Shown piece after piece: positions 18,537 through 27,643 of a stretch of DNA of 64,000 nucleotides. The translations under genes were made by a program, and so were the position numbers. The notes beneath the pieces were generated by a model that saw only the letters and a list, made by a program, of their open reading frames with translations, ran no database searches and had not been told where the DNA came from. The stretch's first letter is position 1. Each line of letters starts with the position of its first letter. The stretch is from Kistimonas sp964291485 (GTDB taxonomy: Bacteria > Pseudomonadota > Gammaproteobacteria > Pseudomonadales > Endozoicomonadaceae). The DNA lies in NCBI GenBank assembly GCA_964291485.2, contig OZ220224.1:2356001-2420000 (forward strand), written 5' to 3'.

Positions 18537-18575
18537 GCTGGGTAGGCTGGATTTAGCTACCCAGCGCTCTTTCGT
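18537..18575 (+). terminator. Probable terminator after metZ
   Basis: A perfect 9-bp stem (18537-18545 with 18557-18565) has an 11-base loop and is followed only by an interrupted T-rich stretch, so it is a weaker terminator candidate. Confidence 0.5.
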
Positions 18576-18632
18576 TCGTCAATTAGGCGCTACGCTTAAA
18601 AACAATGACAATAAAACGTGCAATCGGATTGT

Positions 18633-19538
18633 ATGAGTATTATTCATGAGACTGTTGAGGAGTTGGGGCGGGTCGTTGTCGGCAAGGAGCAGCAGGTCAG
18701 GTTGGCGCTGTGTACGCTTCTGAGTCGAGGCCACCTGTTGATCGAAGACCTGCCGGGGATGGGGAAGACCACCCTGTCACATGCCTTGGCTCAGGTCTTG
18801 GGTTTGGGTTATCAGCGGATTCAGTTTACCAGTGATCTTCTTCCTGCCGATATATTGGGGGTTTCTGTCTTTGACCAAGCCAGTTCCGCCTTTGTTTTCC
18901 ATCCGGGTCCTGTCTTTTCCAGTGTAATACTTGCCGACGAAATCAACCGTGCCACGCCAAAGACGCAAAGCGCGCTGCTGGAAGCAATGGAAGAGGGGCA
19001 GGTGACGGTCGAAGGTGAAACCCGTGAGCTTCCTCGCCCGTTCTTTGTCATCGCAACCCAGAATCCGGCCTCCCAGCGTGGCACGTTTCCGTTGCCAGAA
19101 TCTCAGCTGGATCGATTCCTGATGCGGATCACGCTGGGTTACCCCAGTGCCCAATCTGAACGGGCACTGTTTCGGGGGGAATCCGGCAGGGGGCAGCTGC
19201 ATACACTCCGGCAGGTCATGACGGCTGAAACGCTGATCGACCTGCAGGCGCAAGCCAGCAGCATCCATGTCAGTGAATCTTTGCTCGATTACCTTCAAAA
19301 ACTGGTAGCCGGCACGCGGGATGGGAATCGGTTTGTCTGTGGTCTTTCCCCTCGTGGCGCACTAGGTCTGCTGTCGGCAGCCAAGGCTTGGGCGCTGATG
19401 GAGGGGCGTGACTATGTGATACCGGAAGATCTGCAGGTGGTGTTTCAGCCTGTTTGCCGGCACCGGGTTATCGCAAGAAAAAATGCCTCTGGTACCAATG
19501 AGTTACTGTCAGAAATTGATGTATCGGGTCAATCGTGA
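18633..19538 (+). CDS. MoxR-family AAA+ ATPase
   Basis: MoxR ATPases act as chaperone-like partners of DUF58/VWA proteins. The Walker A motif is LPGMGKTTLSHALAQ, Walker B is VILADEINRATPKTQ, and sensor/arginine elements follow (QLDRFLMRITLGYP). The ATG at 18633 gives 301 residues. The frame is open to a GTG at 18618, and the ribosome site is weak for both. It overlaps the DUF58 gene by one base (TGATG), and tgpA follows on the same strand: the MoxR-DUF58-transglutaminase module known from Pseudomonas. Confidence 0.92.
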   Translation: MSIIHETVEELGRVVVGKEQQVRLALCTLLSRGHLLIEDLPGMGKTTLSHALAQVLGLGYQRIQFTSDLLPADILGVSVFDQASSAFVFHPGPVFSSVILADEINRATPKTQSALLEAMEEGQVTVEGETRELPRPFFVIATQNPASQRGTFPLPESQLDRFLMRITLGYPSAQSERALFRGESGRGQLHTLRQVMTAETLIDLQAQASSIHVSESLLDYLQKLVAGTRDGNRFVCGLSPRGALGLLSAAKAWALMEGRDYVIPEDLQVVFQPVCRHRVIARKNASGTNELLSEIDVSGQS

Positions 19539-20500
19539 TGATCAGGGCGGCCTGGCAGCAACGATTTGACCGCTGGGTGACCCGGCGGATTCCGCCAGCC
19601 AACCATGTCACGCTGAATCAGAAATGTATTTTCATTGTGCCATCACGAGTCGGTTACGGGTTTCTGGTGGTGGCATTTCTGGTCTTTCTCGCAGCCATCA
19701 ATTACCAGAACAGCCTTTCTTATGTGGTCAGTTTTTTCATGGTTGGCTTGTTTCTCGTCACCATGCTGCATACCTGGAAGAACCTTGCTGGTTTGACGGT
19801 GTCAGGGCATGGTGCTGAGTCGGTGCATGCTGGTCAGGATGCCGGGTTTAAAATTACCGTTCAAGCGGCTCAAGGACGATCTCAGCATGCGATTCAGTTG
19901 GGATGGTTGGGGCAGCCGACAACAGCAGAACCCGGTCAGGATAATGATGAAGTGGTTGTCTGGCATTCGACCCGTCAGCGTGGTTGGCTCAGGCCTGACA
20001 GGTTGAGGGTGTCTACTGAGTTCCCGCTGGGTCTGTTTCATGCCTGGAGTCGGGTCGATCTGCAGTTGGAAACATTGGTATATCCCACACCGGATAAGTC
20101 CGATGTCGATGCAGAGTCATTTGCGCTGACCGGTCAGGGGGACGGTGCCGTGAGGCCAGACGGCAATGAGGATTTTGCCGGTTTGCGCGAAACCATCCCG
20201 ACCGATCCGTTAGCCCATGTCAGCTGGAAATCCTTTTCGCGAACCGGTGAGCTGTTGACCAAGCAGTTCCATGATTACGCCGACGAGCGGTTTTGGCTCG
20301 ATTTCCGTACGGTGTCCGGGCACGAGACAGAAGAAAAGCTGTCAAGGCTTTGTGGTCTGGTCTTGCATTATTCGGATCAGCAGGCGCAATTCGGACTTTG
20401 GCTGCCGGACCGTGTGATTGAACCGGCCCAGGGTGAAGCGCATGTACAAGACTGCCTGACGGCTTTGGCGCTCTATGGTAACGATGATGCTAATCCGTAA
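19538..20500 (+). CDS. DUF58-domain membrane protein
   Basis: This 320-residue protein has two adjacent membrane helices (about 40-85) and a C-terminal DUF58 domain with the typical segment PLAHVSWKSFSRTGELLTKQ. DUF58 proteins pair with MoxR ATPases; the exact activity is not established. The ATG at 19538 overlaps the moxR stop; a GTG at 19535 is an alternative. The 3' end overlaps the convergent SCP2-like gene by 11 bases. Confidence 0.9.
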   Translation: MIRAAWQQRFDRWVTRRIPPANHVTLNQKCIFIVPSRVGYGFLVVAFLVFLAAINYQNSLSYVVSFFMVGLFLVTMLHTWKNLAGLTVSGHGAESVHAGQDAGFKITVQAAQGRSQHAIQLGWLGQPTTAEPGQDNDEVVVWHSTRQRGWLRPDRLRVSTEFPLGLFHAWSRVDLQLETLVYPTPDKSDVDAESFALTGQGDGAVRPDGNEDFAGLRETIPTDPLAHVSWKSFSRTGELLTKQFHDYADERFWLDFRTVSGHETEEKLSRLCGLVLHYSDQQAQFGLWLPDRVIEPAQGEAHVQDCLTALALYGNDDANP

Positions 20501-20876
20501 ATGCGGCAATGGCCTGCTGCAGGCGGCGCTGTGTTGGGGTGGGTTGTGCGGTATGGAGTGTAAACAGGCAGCGTAAATCGCCGGAGGCTTTCAATTGCCC
20601 TTTGAAGAAGGCTTTGAGCCCGGCTGCCGTATCGTTCTCGACAAAGACACGGCGGGCTACGTCCAGTGGCAGGGTGATGTGGGCAGAGGCATCCGGTTGG
20701 TGCCTGGCAACAAACAACCCGTTTTTCATGGCCAGAAAGAACTTCTGGCCTTTGGGTGTAACAACTGTGATATTCAGGCATATAGCGCGGATGTCTGTGG
20801 GAATTTTCAGATTGCCAGTGTCAGCAATGGTTTGCTCCACCTGCGACCACCAGGATGCCGATAAAAACTGTGACAA
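20490..20876 (-). CDS. SCP2 sterol-carrier-like domain protein
   Basis: This small soluble protein is nearly all one SCP2-like fold; PDASAHITLPLDVARRVF and LKAFFKGQLKASGDL are the recognisable parts. Such domains bind lipids or act as accessory folds. I chose the TTG at 20876 because GAAGGA lies six bases before it (128 aa); the frame stays open to another TTG at 20927 without a ribosome site. It is coded opposite to the MoxR-DUF58 and TgpA genes around it and overlaps the DUF58 3' end tail to tail. No signal peptide is visible. The function is unassigned. Confidence 0.7.
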   Translation of the reverse strand: MSQFLSASWWSQVEQTIADTGNLKIPTDIRAICLNITVVTPKGQKFFLAMKNGLFVARHQPDASAHITLPLDVARRVFVENDTAAGLKAFFKGQLKASGDLRCLFTLHTAQPTPTQRRLQQAIAAFTD

Positions 20877-21034
20877 TGCATGTCCTTCATAAGGCGTGTG
20901 ACGGGATAGGGAAAAAGTAGCGCACAAAGTGAGGGGGTGTTGTGTTTCAGCAGGATGACCCCGTCAGGCGCTGAACAAGGCCGTTACGGTATACCACAAA
21001 TAAGAGAACAGGCTTTGGATATGGGTAAAACAGG

Positions 21035-23056
21035 ATGTCCCAACGGATAGCTCGATCTTCCACGATTTGGCTGGTAGCAACGCTGCTGCTGGTCAGCGCA
21101 CCCTTGTTCCCGGTGCTGCCTTATGCGGTGATTGGGACAGTTATCTTCTGTGTTTACTGGCGTTATCGTCAGTTGCAGGGGCGTTCTGGTGAAGCGCCAA
21201 CCTGGATGAAGGTGCTGCTGGTCGTATTCTGCTCCATCAATATCTATATCGAATTTAAAACATTGGTTGGATTGGCTGCCGGGGCGTCGGTGCTAGTGGC
21301 CGCCTGTTCCATGAAATTGCTCGAATTAAAAGCGGTGCGTGATACCTGGATTATCATGCTGCTGAGCTTTTTTGTTGTGGTCACCGGTTTACTCTTTTCC
21401 CAGAGCCTGTTGATGGCGGGTTATTTGCTCGTAGTTCTGGTGGTGATTGTATCGGCAATGGCTGGATTGCATTACCGCAGTAACAGGCAGGGGCTGGGTT
21501 TTGTCTTTCGGCGTGGCGCCATACTGTCGGCGCAGGCACTGCCCATGATGCTGATTCTCTTTCTGGTGGTTCCCCGTATTCCACCCCTGTGGTCTGTGCC
21601 GATGCCTGAACGGGATGCGACCACCGGTATCAGTGACTCCATGACCCCCGGTGATATCGCCCGGTTGAGCCAGTCAGACAAGCTGGCATTTCGGGCCACG
21701 TTTGAAGGCAAAGTGCCTCCCCCGGAACAGCGTTACTGGCGTGGCATCGTGATGAGCCATTTCGACGGCCGCACCTGGTCTCAGGAAGATCATGATAAAT
21801 TGGCCGTCAGACAAGATATTACTGAAGATGGTCTGGTGCGCTGGCATCCGTCGCCTTCCTGGTACGAGGTGGATAAGGGCCTTGAACCAGAATACCGTTA
21901 CGACATTATCCTGGAGCCGACGAGTCAGTCCTGGCTGTTTTCGCTGGGGCCTGCCTGGGAAGCGATTGAAGATACCGGGGTGACGCGCAATTATCGGCTT
22001 ATACCCCGCAATCCGGTTGATTTCAGGATGGCTTATCAGCTGGAATCCCGTAAAAGACAGGCGGATGAGCGCGATTTACCGGAGTGGATGGCAGAGCTGA
22101 ATTTACGCTTGCCTTATGATGGTGACCGCGAAGCTCGCGCCTATGGCGAGGCGCTGTCAAAGCAGTTTGATGCTGATCCTGTCAAAATCGCCAATGCCTT
22201 GCTGGAGCAGTTTCGATCCCAGCCGTTTTATTACACGCTAAGGCCGCCGTTGCTGGGTGCCAATACCATTGATGAATTTCTTTTTTCCTCGCGGCAGGGC
22301 TTTTGCAGCCATTACGCCGGAGCCTTTGTCTTTGTCATGCGCGCGGCTGGTATCCCTGCCCGGGTGGTGGCTGGCTATCAGGGGGGCGAGTATAAGCCGG
22401 ATGACCGTGTCATCCAGGTGCGCCAGTTTGATGCTCATGCCTGGGCTGAAATATGGGTGCCGGACAGGGGCTGGGTAAGGATCGACCCTACCGCTGCGGT
22501 CTCGCCGGAGCGTGTTCGTGAAGGGTTGGAGCGGGCTGTCTCCGGGGAAGGCAGCTTTTTGAGTGAGCGTCCTTTTTCACCGGTTCGGTTCCGGCATATT
22601 GATCTGCTGAATACCCTGCGCTTGTCCTGGGAAAAACTGGAATACCAGTGGCAGCGTCGGGTACTGGGTTACCACAATGAAAGTCAGGAGGCGTTGTTCC
22701 GACAACTGTTTGGTGACCGTGATATGTACCAGACCCTGGCGATAGTGCTGGCAGGTGCCACAGCCCTGTTTTTAATGATAATGAGCGCAGTTTTATTGTG
22801 GCCAGGTAGAAAGAAGCGCACGGCAGTAGAGAAAGTTTATGATCGATTTTGTCGTAAAATGGCAAAAAAAGGTTTTGAACGGCGCCCTGGCGAAGGCCCA
22901 GTTGCCTATGGTCAGCGGATAGCCGAGAGTGCACCGGAACTGGCGGAAGTCGCGATCATGTTTGCTGAGTGCTATGCGCGTTGCCAGTATGGGAATATCA
23001 CGATGGATCAGGCTGACCGTGTTAAGCAATTAAAAACCACGTTATCCAAGCTTTAG
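21035..23056 (+). CDS. tgpA: Transglutaminase-like membrane protein TgpA
   Basis: TgpA is an inner-membrane protein with a periplasmic transglutaminase-like domain, reported as essential in P. aeruginosa. This 673-residue protein has a cluster of N-terminal membrane helices within the first 195 residues (DUF3488), then the periplasmic domain. The triad Cys424 (SRQGFCSHYAGAF), His468 (FDAHAWAEIWV) and Asp484 (WVRIDPTAA) is complete. A further helix lies near 572-593, followed by a cytoplasmic DUF4129-type tail. The moxR-DUF58 genes upstream complete the module. Confidence 0.94.
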   Translation: MSQRIARSSTIWLVATLLLVSAPLFPVLPYAVIGTVIFCVYWRYRQLQGRSGEAPTWMKVLLVVFCSINIYIEFKTLVGLAAGASVLVAACSMKLLELKAVRDTWIIMLLSFFVVVTGLLFSQSLLMAGYLLVVLVVIVSAMAGLHYRSNRQGLGFVFRRGAILSAQALPMMLILFLVVPRIPPLWSVPMPERDATTGISDSMTPGDIARLSQSDKLAFRATFEGKVPPPEQRYWRGIVMSHFDGRTWSQEDHDKLAVRQDITEDGLVRWHPSPSWYEVDKGLEPEYRYDIILEPTSQSWLFSLGPAWEAIEDTGVTRNYRLIPRNPVDFRMAYQLESRKRQADERDLPEWMAELNLRLPYDGDREARAYGEALSKQFDADPVKIANALLEQFRSQPFYYTLRPPLLGANTIDEFLFSSRQGFCSHYAGAFVFVMRAAGIPARVVAGYQGGEYKPDDRVIQVRQFDAHAWAEIWVPDRGWVRIDPTAAVSPERVREGLERAVSGEGSFLSERPFSPVRFRHIDLLNTLRLSWEKLEYQWQRRVLGYHNESQEALFRQLFGDRDMYQTLAIVLAGATALFLMIMSAVLLWPGRKKRTAVEKVYDRFCRKMAKKGFERRPGEGPVAYGQRIAESAPELAEVAIMFAECYARCQYGNITMDQADRVKQLKTTLSKL

Positions 23057-23088
23057 ACTGGGTATGGTGCGGGGATACTTAAATTCTG

Positions 23089-23120
23089 AGGTGTCCGCCA
23101 TAGTTTGGCTGAGGACACCT
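23089..23120 (+). terminator. Hairpin between convergent tgpA and thioesterase genes
   Basis: An 8-bp stem (23089-23096 with 23113-23120) is extended by a 4-bp inner stem (23097-23100 with 23106-23109) around a 5-base loop. It lies between two convergent genes but has only TTG after it, so it is a plausible but weak terminator. Confidence 0.45.
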
Positions 23121-23136
23121 TGATGTATGGCGTGCT

Positions 23137-23625
23137 TTACCGGCGTTTCGGCGTCCAGGCCCAGATCATCTCGGCCTTGATGGGTTCAACGCCTTTCTCA
23201 TCAGTAATGGTGACGGCGACAGTCACTTCACCTTTCTCGGTGGTCTGAATCTGCTGAATTTGCTCATCGGTGAGGTGGGCTACAGCGTGGAGGTCACCCG
23301 TCGCACGTTTGATATAGTCAATATGCATGCTCTTGATGACAGGTACACGGTCATCCGGCACATTCATGCCGACAATGTAGCCTGTGGCAGATTCTGCCAG
23401 CAATGCCATGGCGCAGGCATGGACACTGCCGATGTGATTCTGTACACGCGTTCGGTTTTTGATGGTAAGACGGCTTTCCTGGTGGCTGAGGTGATGAATA
23501 TCTACCTTGGCCGTCCCGGCAAACTTGATGGCGGTGCCAAATACTTTCGTCAATAACCAGGGTTGCATGAAAGGCGGGGCTTTCTGCGTCTTGGCGACAA
23601 TACGGCTGAGTCGATTACCGGCCAT
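23137..23625 (-). CDS. Hotdog-fold protein, DUF4442/thioesterase-like
   Basis: This 162-residue soluble protein has the layout of DUF4442 acyl-CoA thioesterase-like proteins: PWLLTKVFGTAIKFAGTAK, then the hotdog helix region NHIGSVHACAMALLAESATG, and a C-terminal EVTVAVTITDEKGVEP strand. The start at 23625 has AGGA six bases upstream; the in-frame ATG at 23631 is too close to that site. It is read after acnB on the same strand but a strong terminator separates them. Substrate unknown. Confidence 0.75.
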   Translation of the reverse strand: MAGNRLSRIVAKTQKAPPFMQPWLLTKVFGTAIKFAGTAKVDIHHLSHQESRLTIKNRTRVQNHIGSVHACAMALLAESATGYIVGMNVPDDRVPVIKSMHIDYIKRATGDLHAVAHLTDEQIQQIQTTEKGEVTVAVTITDEKGVEPIKAEMIWAWTPKRR

Positions 23626-23658
23626 GGTCATTCCTGTTTTTTATTGGGTTTCTGAACG

Positions 23659-23690
23659 AAAAAAAACGGGATCAGAAGCACTGACCCCGT
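23659..23690 (-). terminator. Rho-independent terminator after acnB
   Basis: Read on the minus strand, a 10-bp stem with one G-T pair (23690-23681 with 23675-23666) has a 5-base loop and runs into eight T. It ends acnB transcription before the thioesterase-like gene. Confidence 0.88.
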
Positions 23691-23703
23691 TTCCGGCTTT
23701 GGG

Positions 23704-26310
23704 TTAACCGGCTTTGGCGATAATGTTATCCGCCGCTTCCTGGTAACTCTGGATCTGGTCAAAGTTCAGGTAGCGGTAAATATCACCCGCCATGGCGTTG
23801 ATATTTTTGGCGTAGTCCATGTATTCCTCGGCGGTTGGGATTTTGCCGAGAATAGCACCGACTGCCGCCAATTCCGCGGAGCACAGGTAAACGTTAGCGC
23901 CGTCACCCAGGCGGTTCGGGAAGTTACGGGTTGAAGTGGAAAGCACGGTTGCGCCGGGTTCGACACGGGCCTGGTTACCCATGCAGAGGGAGCAGCCCGG
24001 AATCTCGGTTCTGACGCCGGCTTTGTCGTAGATGTCGTAATAGCCTTCCTGTTCCAGCTGGCTCTTGTCCATCTTGGTTGGGGGTGACATCCAGAAGCGG
24101 GTCTGCAGCGGATCGCTGTTCTGCTCCAGCAGTTTACCGGCTGCGCGGAAGTGACCGATATTGGTCATGCAGGAGCCGAGGAAGACCTCGTCGATCTTGT
24201 CGCCGGCGACATCGGAGAGGGTGCGGGCGTCATCGGGATCGTTCGGGGCGCAGAGAATCGGTTCCTTGATGTCAGCCAGATCAATATCAATGACAGCTGC
24301 ATACTCGGCGTCTGCATCAGCACGCATCAGTTGCGGGTTGGCCAGCCACTCTTCCATCTTCTTCGCGCGGCGCTCAAGGGTACGGACATCACCATAGCCT
24401 TCACTGATCATCCAGCGCAGCATGGTGATGTTGGACTTGAGGTACTCGCCGACAGAATCTTCAGAGAGGGTAATGGTACAGCCGGCTGCAGAGCGTTCGG
24501 CAGAGGCATCAGACAGCTCGAAGGCCTGCTCAGCAGTCAGGGTTTCCAGACCTTCAATCTCAAGGATACGGCCGGAGAAGATGTTCTTCTTGCCTTTCTT
24601 CTCAACGGTCAGCAGACCCTGTTTGATCCCATAGAGCGGGATGGCGTGAACCAGATCTCGCAGGGTGATGCCAGGCTGCATTTCACCCTTGAAGCGCACC
24701 AGTACCGACTCTGGCATATCCAGCGGCATGACACCCGTTGCGGCGGCAAAGGCGACCAGGCCGGAACCTGCCGGGAACGAAATACCCAGCGGGAAGCGGG
24801 TGTGAGAGTCGCCACCGGTACCCACGGTGTCAGGCATCAGCATCCGGTTCAGCCAGCTGTGAATGATGCCGTCGCCAGGGCGCAGCGCGACACCGCCACG
24901 GTTCATGATGAAGTCCGGCAGGGTGTGCTGCATCTCCACATCGACCGGCTTCGGATAGGCCGCCGTATGGCAGAAAGACTGCATGACCAAGTCGGACGAA
25001 AAGCCCAGGCAGGCCAGGTCTTTCAGTTCATCGCGGGTCATGGGACCAGTAGTGTCCTGTGAGCCGACAGTGGTCATCTTGGGTTCGCAGTATTGACCGG
25101 GGCGAACGCCTTCGACGCCACAGGCCTTTCCGACCATCTTCTGTGCCAGCGTAAACCCTTTGCTGCTGGCGGCTGCGTCGGCAGGGCGACGGAAGACGGA
25201 GGAGGCTTCCAGGCCCAGTGCTTCGCGGGCTTTGTCAGTCAGTCCGCGACCGATGATCAGGTTGATACGGCCGCCGGCCTGAACTTCATCCAGAATGACA
25301 TCTGACTTGAAGGTGAACTCGGAGAGTACATCGCCGGATTCGGACAGAATCTTGCCGTCGTAAGGGCGGATTTCGATCACATCACCCATGTTGAGCTGAT
25401 CAACCGGGGCTTCAAATACCAGTGCGCCAGCATCTTCCATGGTATTGAAGAAAATCGGCGCCACTTTGCTGCCGATACAGATGCCGCCAGAGCGCTTGTT
25501 GGGCACGCCCGGGATATCGTCACCAAAGAACCACAGTACCGAGTTGGTGGCGGATTTACGGGAGGAGCCGGTACCAACCACATCACCCACAAACGCGACC
25601 GGTATGCCCTTGGCTTTGATGGCTTCAATCTGACTCATGGGGCCGGTTACGCCGGGCTCTTCCGGGGTCAGGCCATCACGGGGCATCTTGTAGGCAGCAC
25701 GGGCGTGAAGTGGGATATCGGGACGTGACCAAGCATCGGGAGCAGGGGACAGGTCATCGGTATTGGTTTCGCCAGTGACCTTGAATACGGCAACCTTGAT
25801 GCTGTCCTGAACTTTACTGCGTTGGGTGAACCACTCCGCGTCAGCCCAGGACTGCAGGATGGCTTTGGCATTGTCGTTACCAGCTTTGGCTTTTTCTTCC
25901 ACGTCATGGAAGGCGTCAAAGACCAGCAGGGTCTTTTTCAGTTGTTCAGCCGCCAGGGCGCTCAGGGCGGTATCATCCAGCAGGCTGACCAGTGTCTCAA
26001 TGTTGTAGCCGCCGAGCATCATACCCAGCAATTCAACGGCTTTCTCTTTGGTCAGCAGAGGTGATTCGGACTCACCTTTGGCAACGGCTGACAGAAAGCC
26101 TGCTTTCACATAAGCGGCTTCATCAACACCGGGGGGAATACGGTTTTCAAGCAGATCCAGCAGGAAGTCTTCTTCCCCGGCGGGTGGGTTTTTCAGCAGT
26201 TCTACCAGACCGGTGACCTGCTCGGCACTCAGAGGTTTGGGTGGTACACCTTCTGCAGCACGTTCTGCGACGTGGGCGCGATATGCTTCTAACACGTTTG
26301 ATTTCCTCAT
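23704..26310 (-). CDS. acnB: Bifunctional aconitate hydratase 2 / 2-methylisocitrate dehydratase
   Basis: AcnB interconverts citrate and isocitrate in the TCA cycle and can act in the methylcitrate cycle. The order is HEAT-like domain, swivel domain, then the catalytic core, which is the AcnB arrangement. Iron-sulfur cysteines are in VFLGSCMTNIGH and PGCSLCMGNQARV. The ATG at 26310 (MRKSNVLEAYRAHVAERAA) follows AGGTGAAG and gives 868 residues, close to E. coli AcnB. The frame remains open for 44 codons upstream to 26442, but that stretch is proline-rich and unlike the family. Confidence 0.96.
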   Translation of the reverse strand: MRKSNVLEAYRAHVAERAAEGVPPKPLSAEQVTGLVELLKNPPAGEEDFLLDLLENRIPPGVDEAAYVKAGFLSAVAKGESESPLLTKEKAVELLGMMLGGYNIETLVSLLDDTALSALAAEQLKKTLLVFDAFHDVEEKAKAGNDNAKAILQSWADAEWFTQRSKVQDSIKVAVFKVTGETNTDDLSPAPDAWSRPDIPLHARAAYKMPRDGLTPEEPGVTGPMSQIEAIKAKGIPVAFVGDVVGTGSSRKSATNSVLWFFGDDIPGVPNKRSGGICIGSKVAPIFFNTMEDAGALVFEAPVDQLNMGDVIEIRPYDGKILSESGDVLSEFTFKSDVILDEVQAGGRINLIIGRGLTDKAREALGLEASSVFRRPADAAASSKGFTLAQKMVGKACGVEGVRPGQYCEPKMTTVGSQDTTGPMTRDELKDLACLGFSSDLVMQSFCHTAAYPKPVDVEMQHTLPDFIMNRGGVALRPGDGIIHSWLNRMLMPDTVGTGGDSHTRFPLGISFPAGSGLVAFAAATGVMPLDMPESVLVRFKGEMQPGITLRDLVHAIPLYGIKQGLLTVEKKGKKNIFSGRILEIEGLETLTAEQAFELSDASAERSAAGCTITLSEDSVGEYLKSNITMLRWMISEGYGDVRTLERRAKKMEEWLANPQLMRADADAEYAAVIDIDLADIKEPILCAPNDPDDARTLSDVAGDKIDEVFLGSCMTNIGHFRAAGKLLEQNSDPLQTRFWMSPPTKMDKSQLEQEGYYDIYDKAGVRTEIPGCSLCMGNQARVEPGATVLSTSTRNFPNRLGDGANVYLCSAELAAVGAILGKIPTAEEYMDYAKNINAMAGDIYRYLNFDQIQSYQEAADNIIAKAG

Positions 26311-26500
26311 CACTTCACCTGCCACGGAAGGTCTGGGCGGGCTTGTCATACGGGGTTCAGGCTGGACAGTTTCAGGGCTTGCCGGTTTTTTATGGCGGAA
26401 CGTACCGGAAAGGCGCTGATACGTCAGGGAATCCCGTGGCAAAACCAGCCTCTGGCAGGGCCATCGTCTGGGTTTATAGAATTTTTTTCTGGCGCCAAAA

Positions 26501-26529
26501 AGTATACTCGAAGGCCTCGGGCAAGTTAA
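26501..26529 (-). promoter_or_regulatory. Probable sigma70 promoter for acnB
   Basis: On the minus strand TTAACT (26529-26524) and TATACT (26506-26501) are separated by 17 bases. The predicted leader before acnB is about 185 bases and contains no other gene. Confidence 0.5.
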
Positions 26530-26586
26530 GGAAATACCGAAATAGCGGGTATTTTGTTAGTGAATAGTGCCTTGGTCGGGGCATAA

Positions 26587-26614
26587 AAAAAGCCGGTATG
26601 CTAGCCGGCTTTTT
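26587..26614 (-). terminator. Terminator after the universal stress protein gene (bidirectional)
   Basis: A 10-bp stem (26587-26596 with 26605-26614) has an 8-base loop and A/T tails on both sides. It lies 15 bases after the usp stop and can act in either direction. Confidence 0.85.
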
Positions 26615-26629
26615 ATCCAGTTGTCCGCT

Positions 26630-27499
26630 TTAGAAGCGGTAGAGCGTTTGTTCCAGTGGCTCCATGATGTCACGGGGTTTGAGGGTCAGAACGTCACACT
26701 CGATGGCGCCCAGCAGTAATTCGGCGGTATTTCCCATCAGGGCACCCTTGATGCCGGTACGGGCGACAGTACCCATGACTACAAGGTCAGCATCAATCCG
26801 TTTGGCGATCGCAGGGATCAGGGTTTCCGCCGGACCTTCCTCGACATGAATGTCTTCTGCAGGAATCTCATAACGGTCTGCAAAGGGCTTGCAGCCTGCT
26901 TGATAGCTGAAGCGCATACCTTCCTGAGTCTGCTTGTCCGGATCTGCAGAGGACAGCATGGGGGCTGGGTGGGCAGAGGCGATATGGCATTCTGCATCGG
27001 CGAGACCGGCGATAGCCGCCGCATATTCTAGGATGACTTCATTCAGTACCTGGTGCTCGCTGTCATTGGGGTTGGCATCAATGGCGGCGAGAATCTTACC
27101 GTCTGCCCAGGGATCCGTATGCTTGACCATCAGAACCGGCACCCTGCATTTACGCAGTAATGTCCAGTCTTCCGGTGTGCTGATCACACGGGAAACATTA
27201 TCAGCTCGCTTGGCCTGTTTGACGACCAGGTCACAGCCTTCAGACTGGCGGACGTGAATGATGGTTTCTACGGCATTGTTGTGCCAGAGCTCGTGTGGGA
27301 TCACCTCAATGCCTTCATCCTGCAAGGGCTTGATCAGTGTTTCCAGCACCTTGAGGGAGGCTTCGTTGGCGCGAGGGTTGGGTGCCAGAGCGTGGATGGT
27401 GGCGCCGGTTGCCTTTGCCAGCAGTCGGGCTCTGGCCAGTGCGAGATGTTTGTCCTGCCTGGTGTCGACGATCACCAGCATCTTCTTGAGAGCACGCAT
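26630..27499 (-). CDS. uspE: Tandem-domain universal stress protein (UspE-like)
   Basis: This 289-residue cytoplasmic protein has two Usp domains (about 5-145 and 150-280), the arrangement of UspE. The second domain keeps the nucleotide-loop-like segment VMGTVARTGIKGALMGNTAE. Usp proteins respond to stress and growth arrest; the biochemical role is not fixed. The ATG at 27499 has GGGAGGT eight bases upstream. It is a single-gene unit with its own terminator. The symbol is by architecture only. Confidence 0.85.
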   Translation of the reverse strand: MRALKKMLVIVDTRQDKHLALARARLLAKATGATIHALAPNPRANEASLKVLETLIKPLQDEGIEVIPHELWHNNAVETIIHVRQSEGCDLVVKQAKRADNVSRVISTPEDWTLLRKCRVPVLMVKHTDPWADGKILAAIDANPNDSEHQVLNEVILEYAAAIAGLADAECHIASAHPAPMLSSADPDKQTQEGMRFSYQAGCKPFADRYEIPAEDIHVEEGPAETLIPAIAKRIDADLVVMGTVARTGIKGALMGNTAELLLGAIECDVLTLKPRDIMEPLEQTLYRF

Positions 27500-27643
27500 G
27501 CCCGAGTACCTCCCTATCCAATGTCATTTGACCAAGGTTTGATCAGATCATAGCCGAGGTAAAATACGCTGCGCTTGATCTATGTCAATGCTGGCCTCTA
27601 ATTTCAAACGCTCGTTCAAATTCTGGCGGGCATGCCTGTTTCG

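Noticed and set aside
24151..25062. 303-codon + frame inside acnB
   Set aside because: Antisense of a complete acnB, with no recognisable domain or ribosome site.
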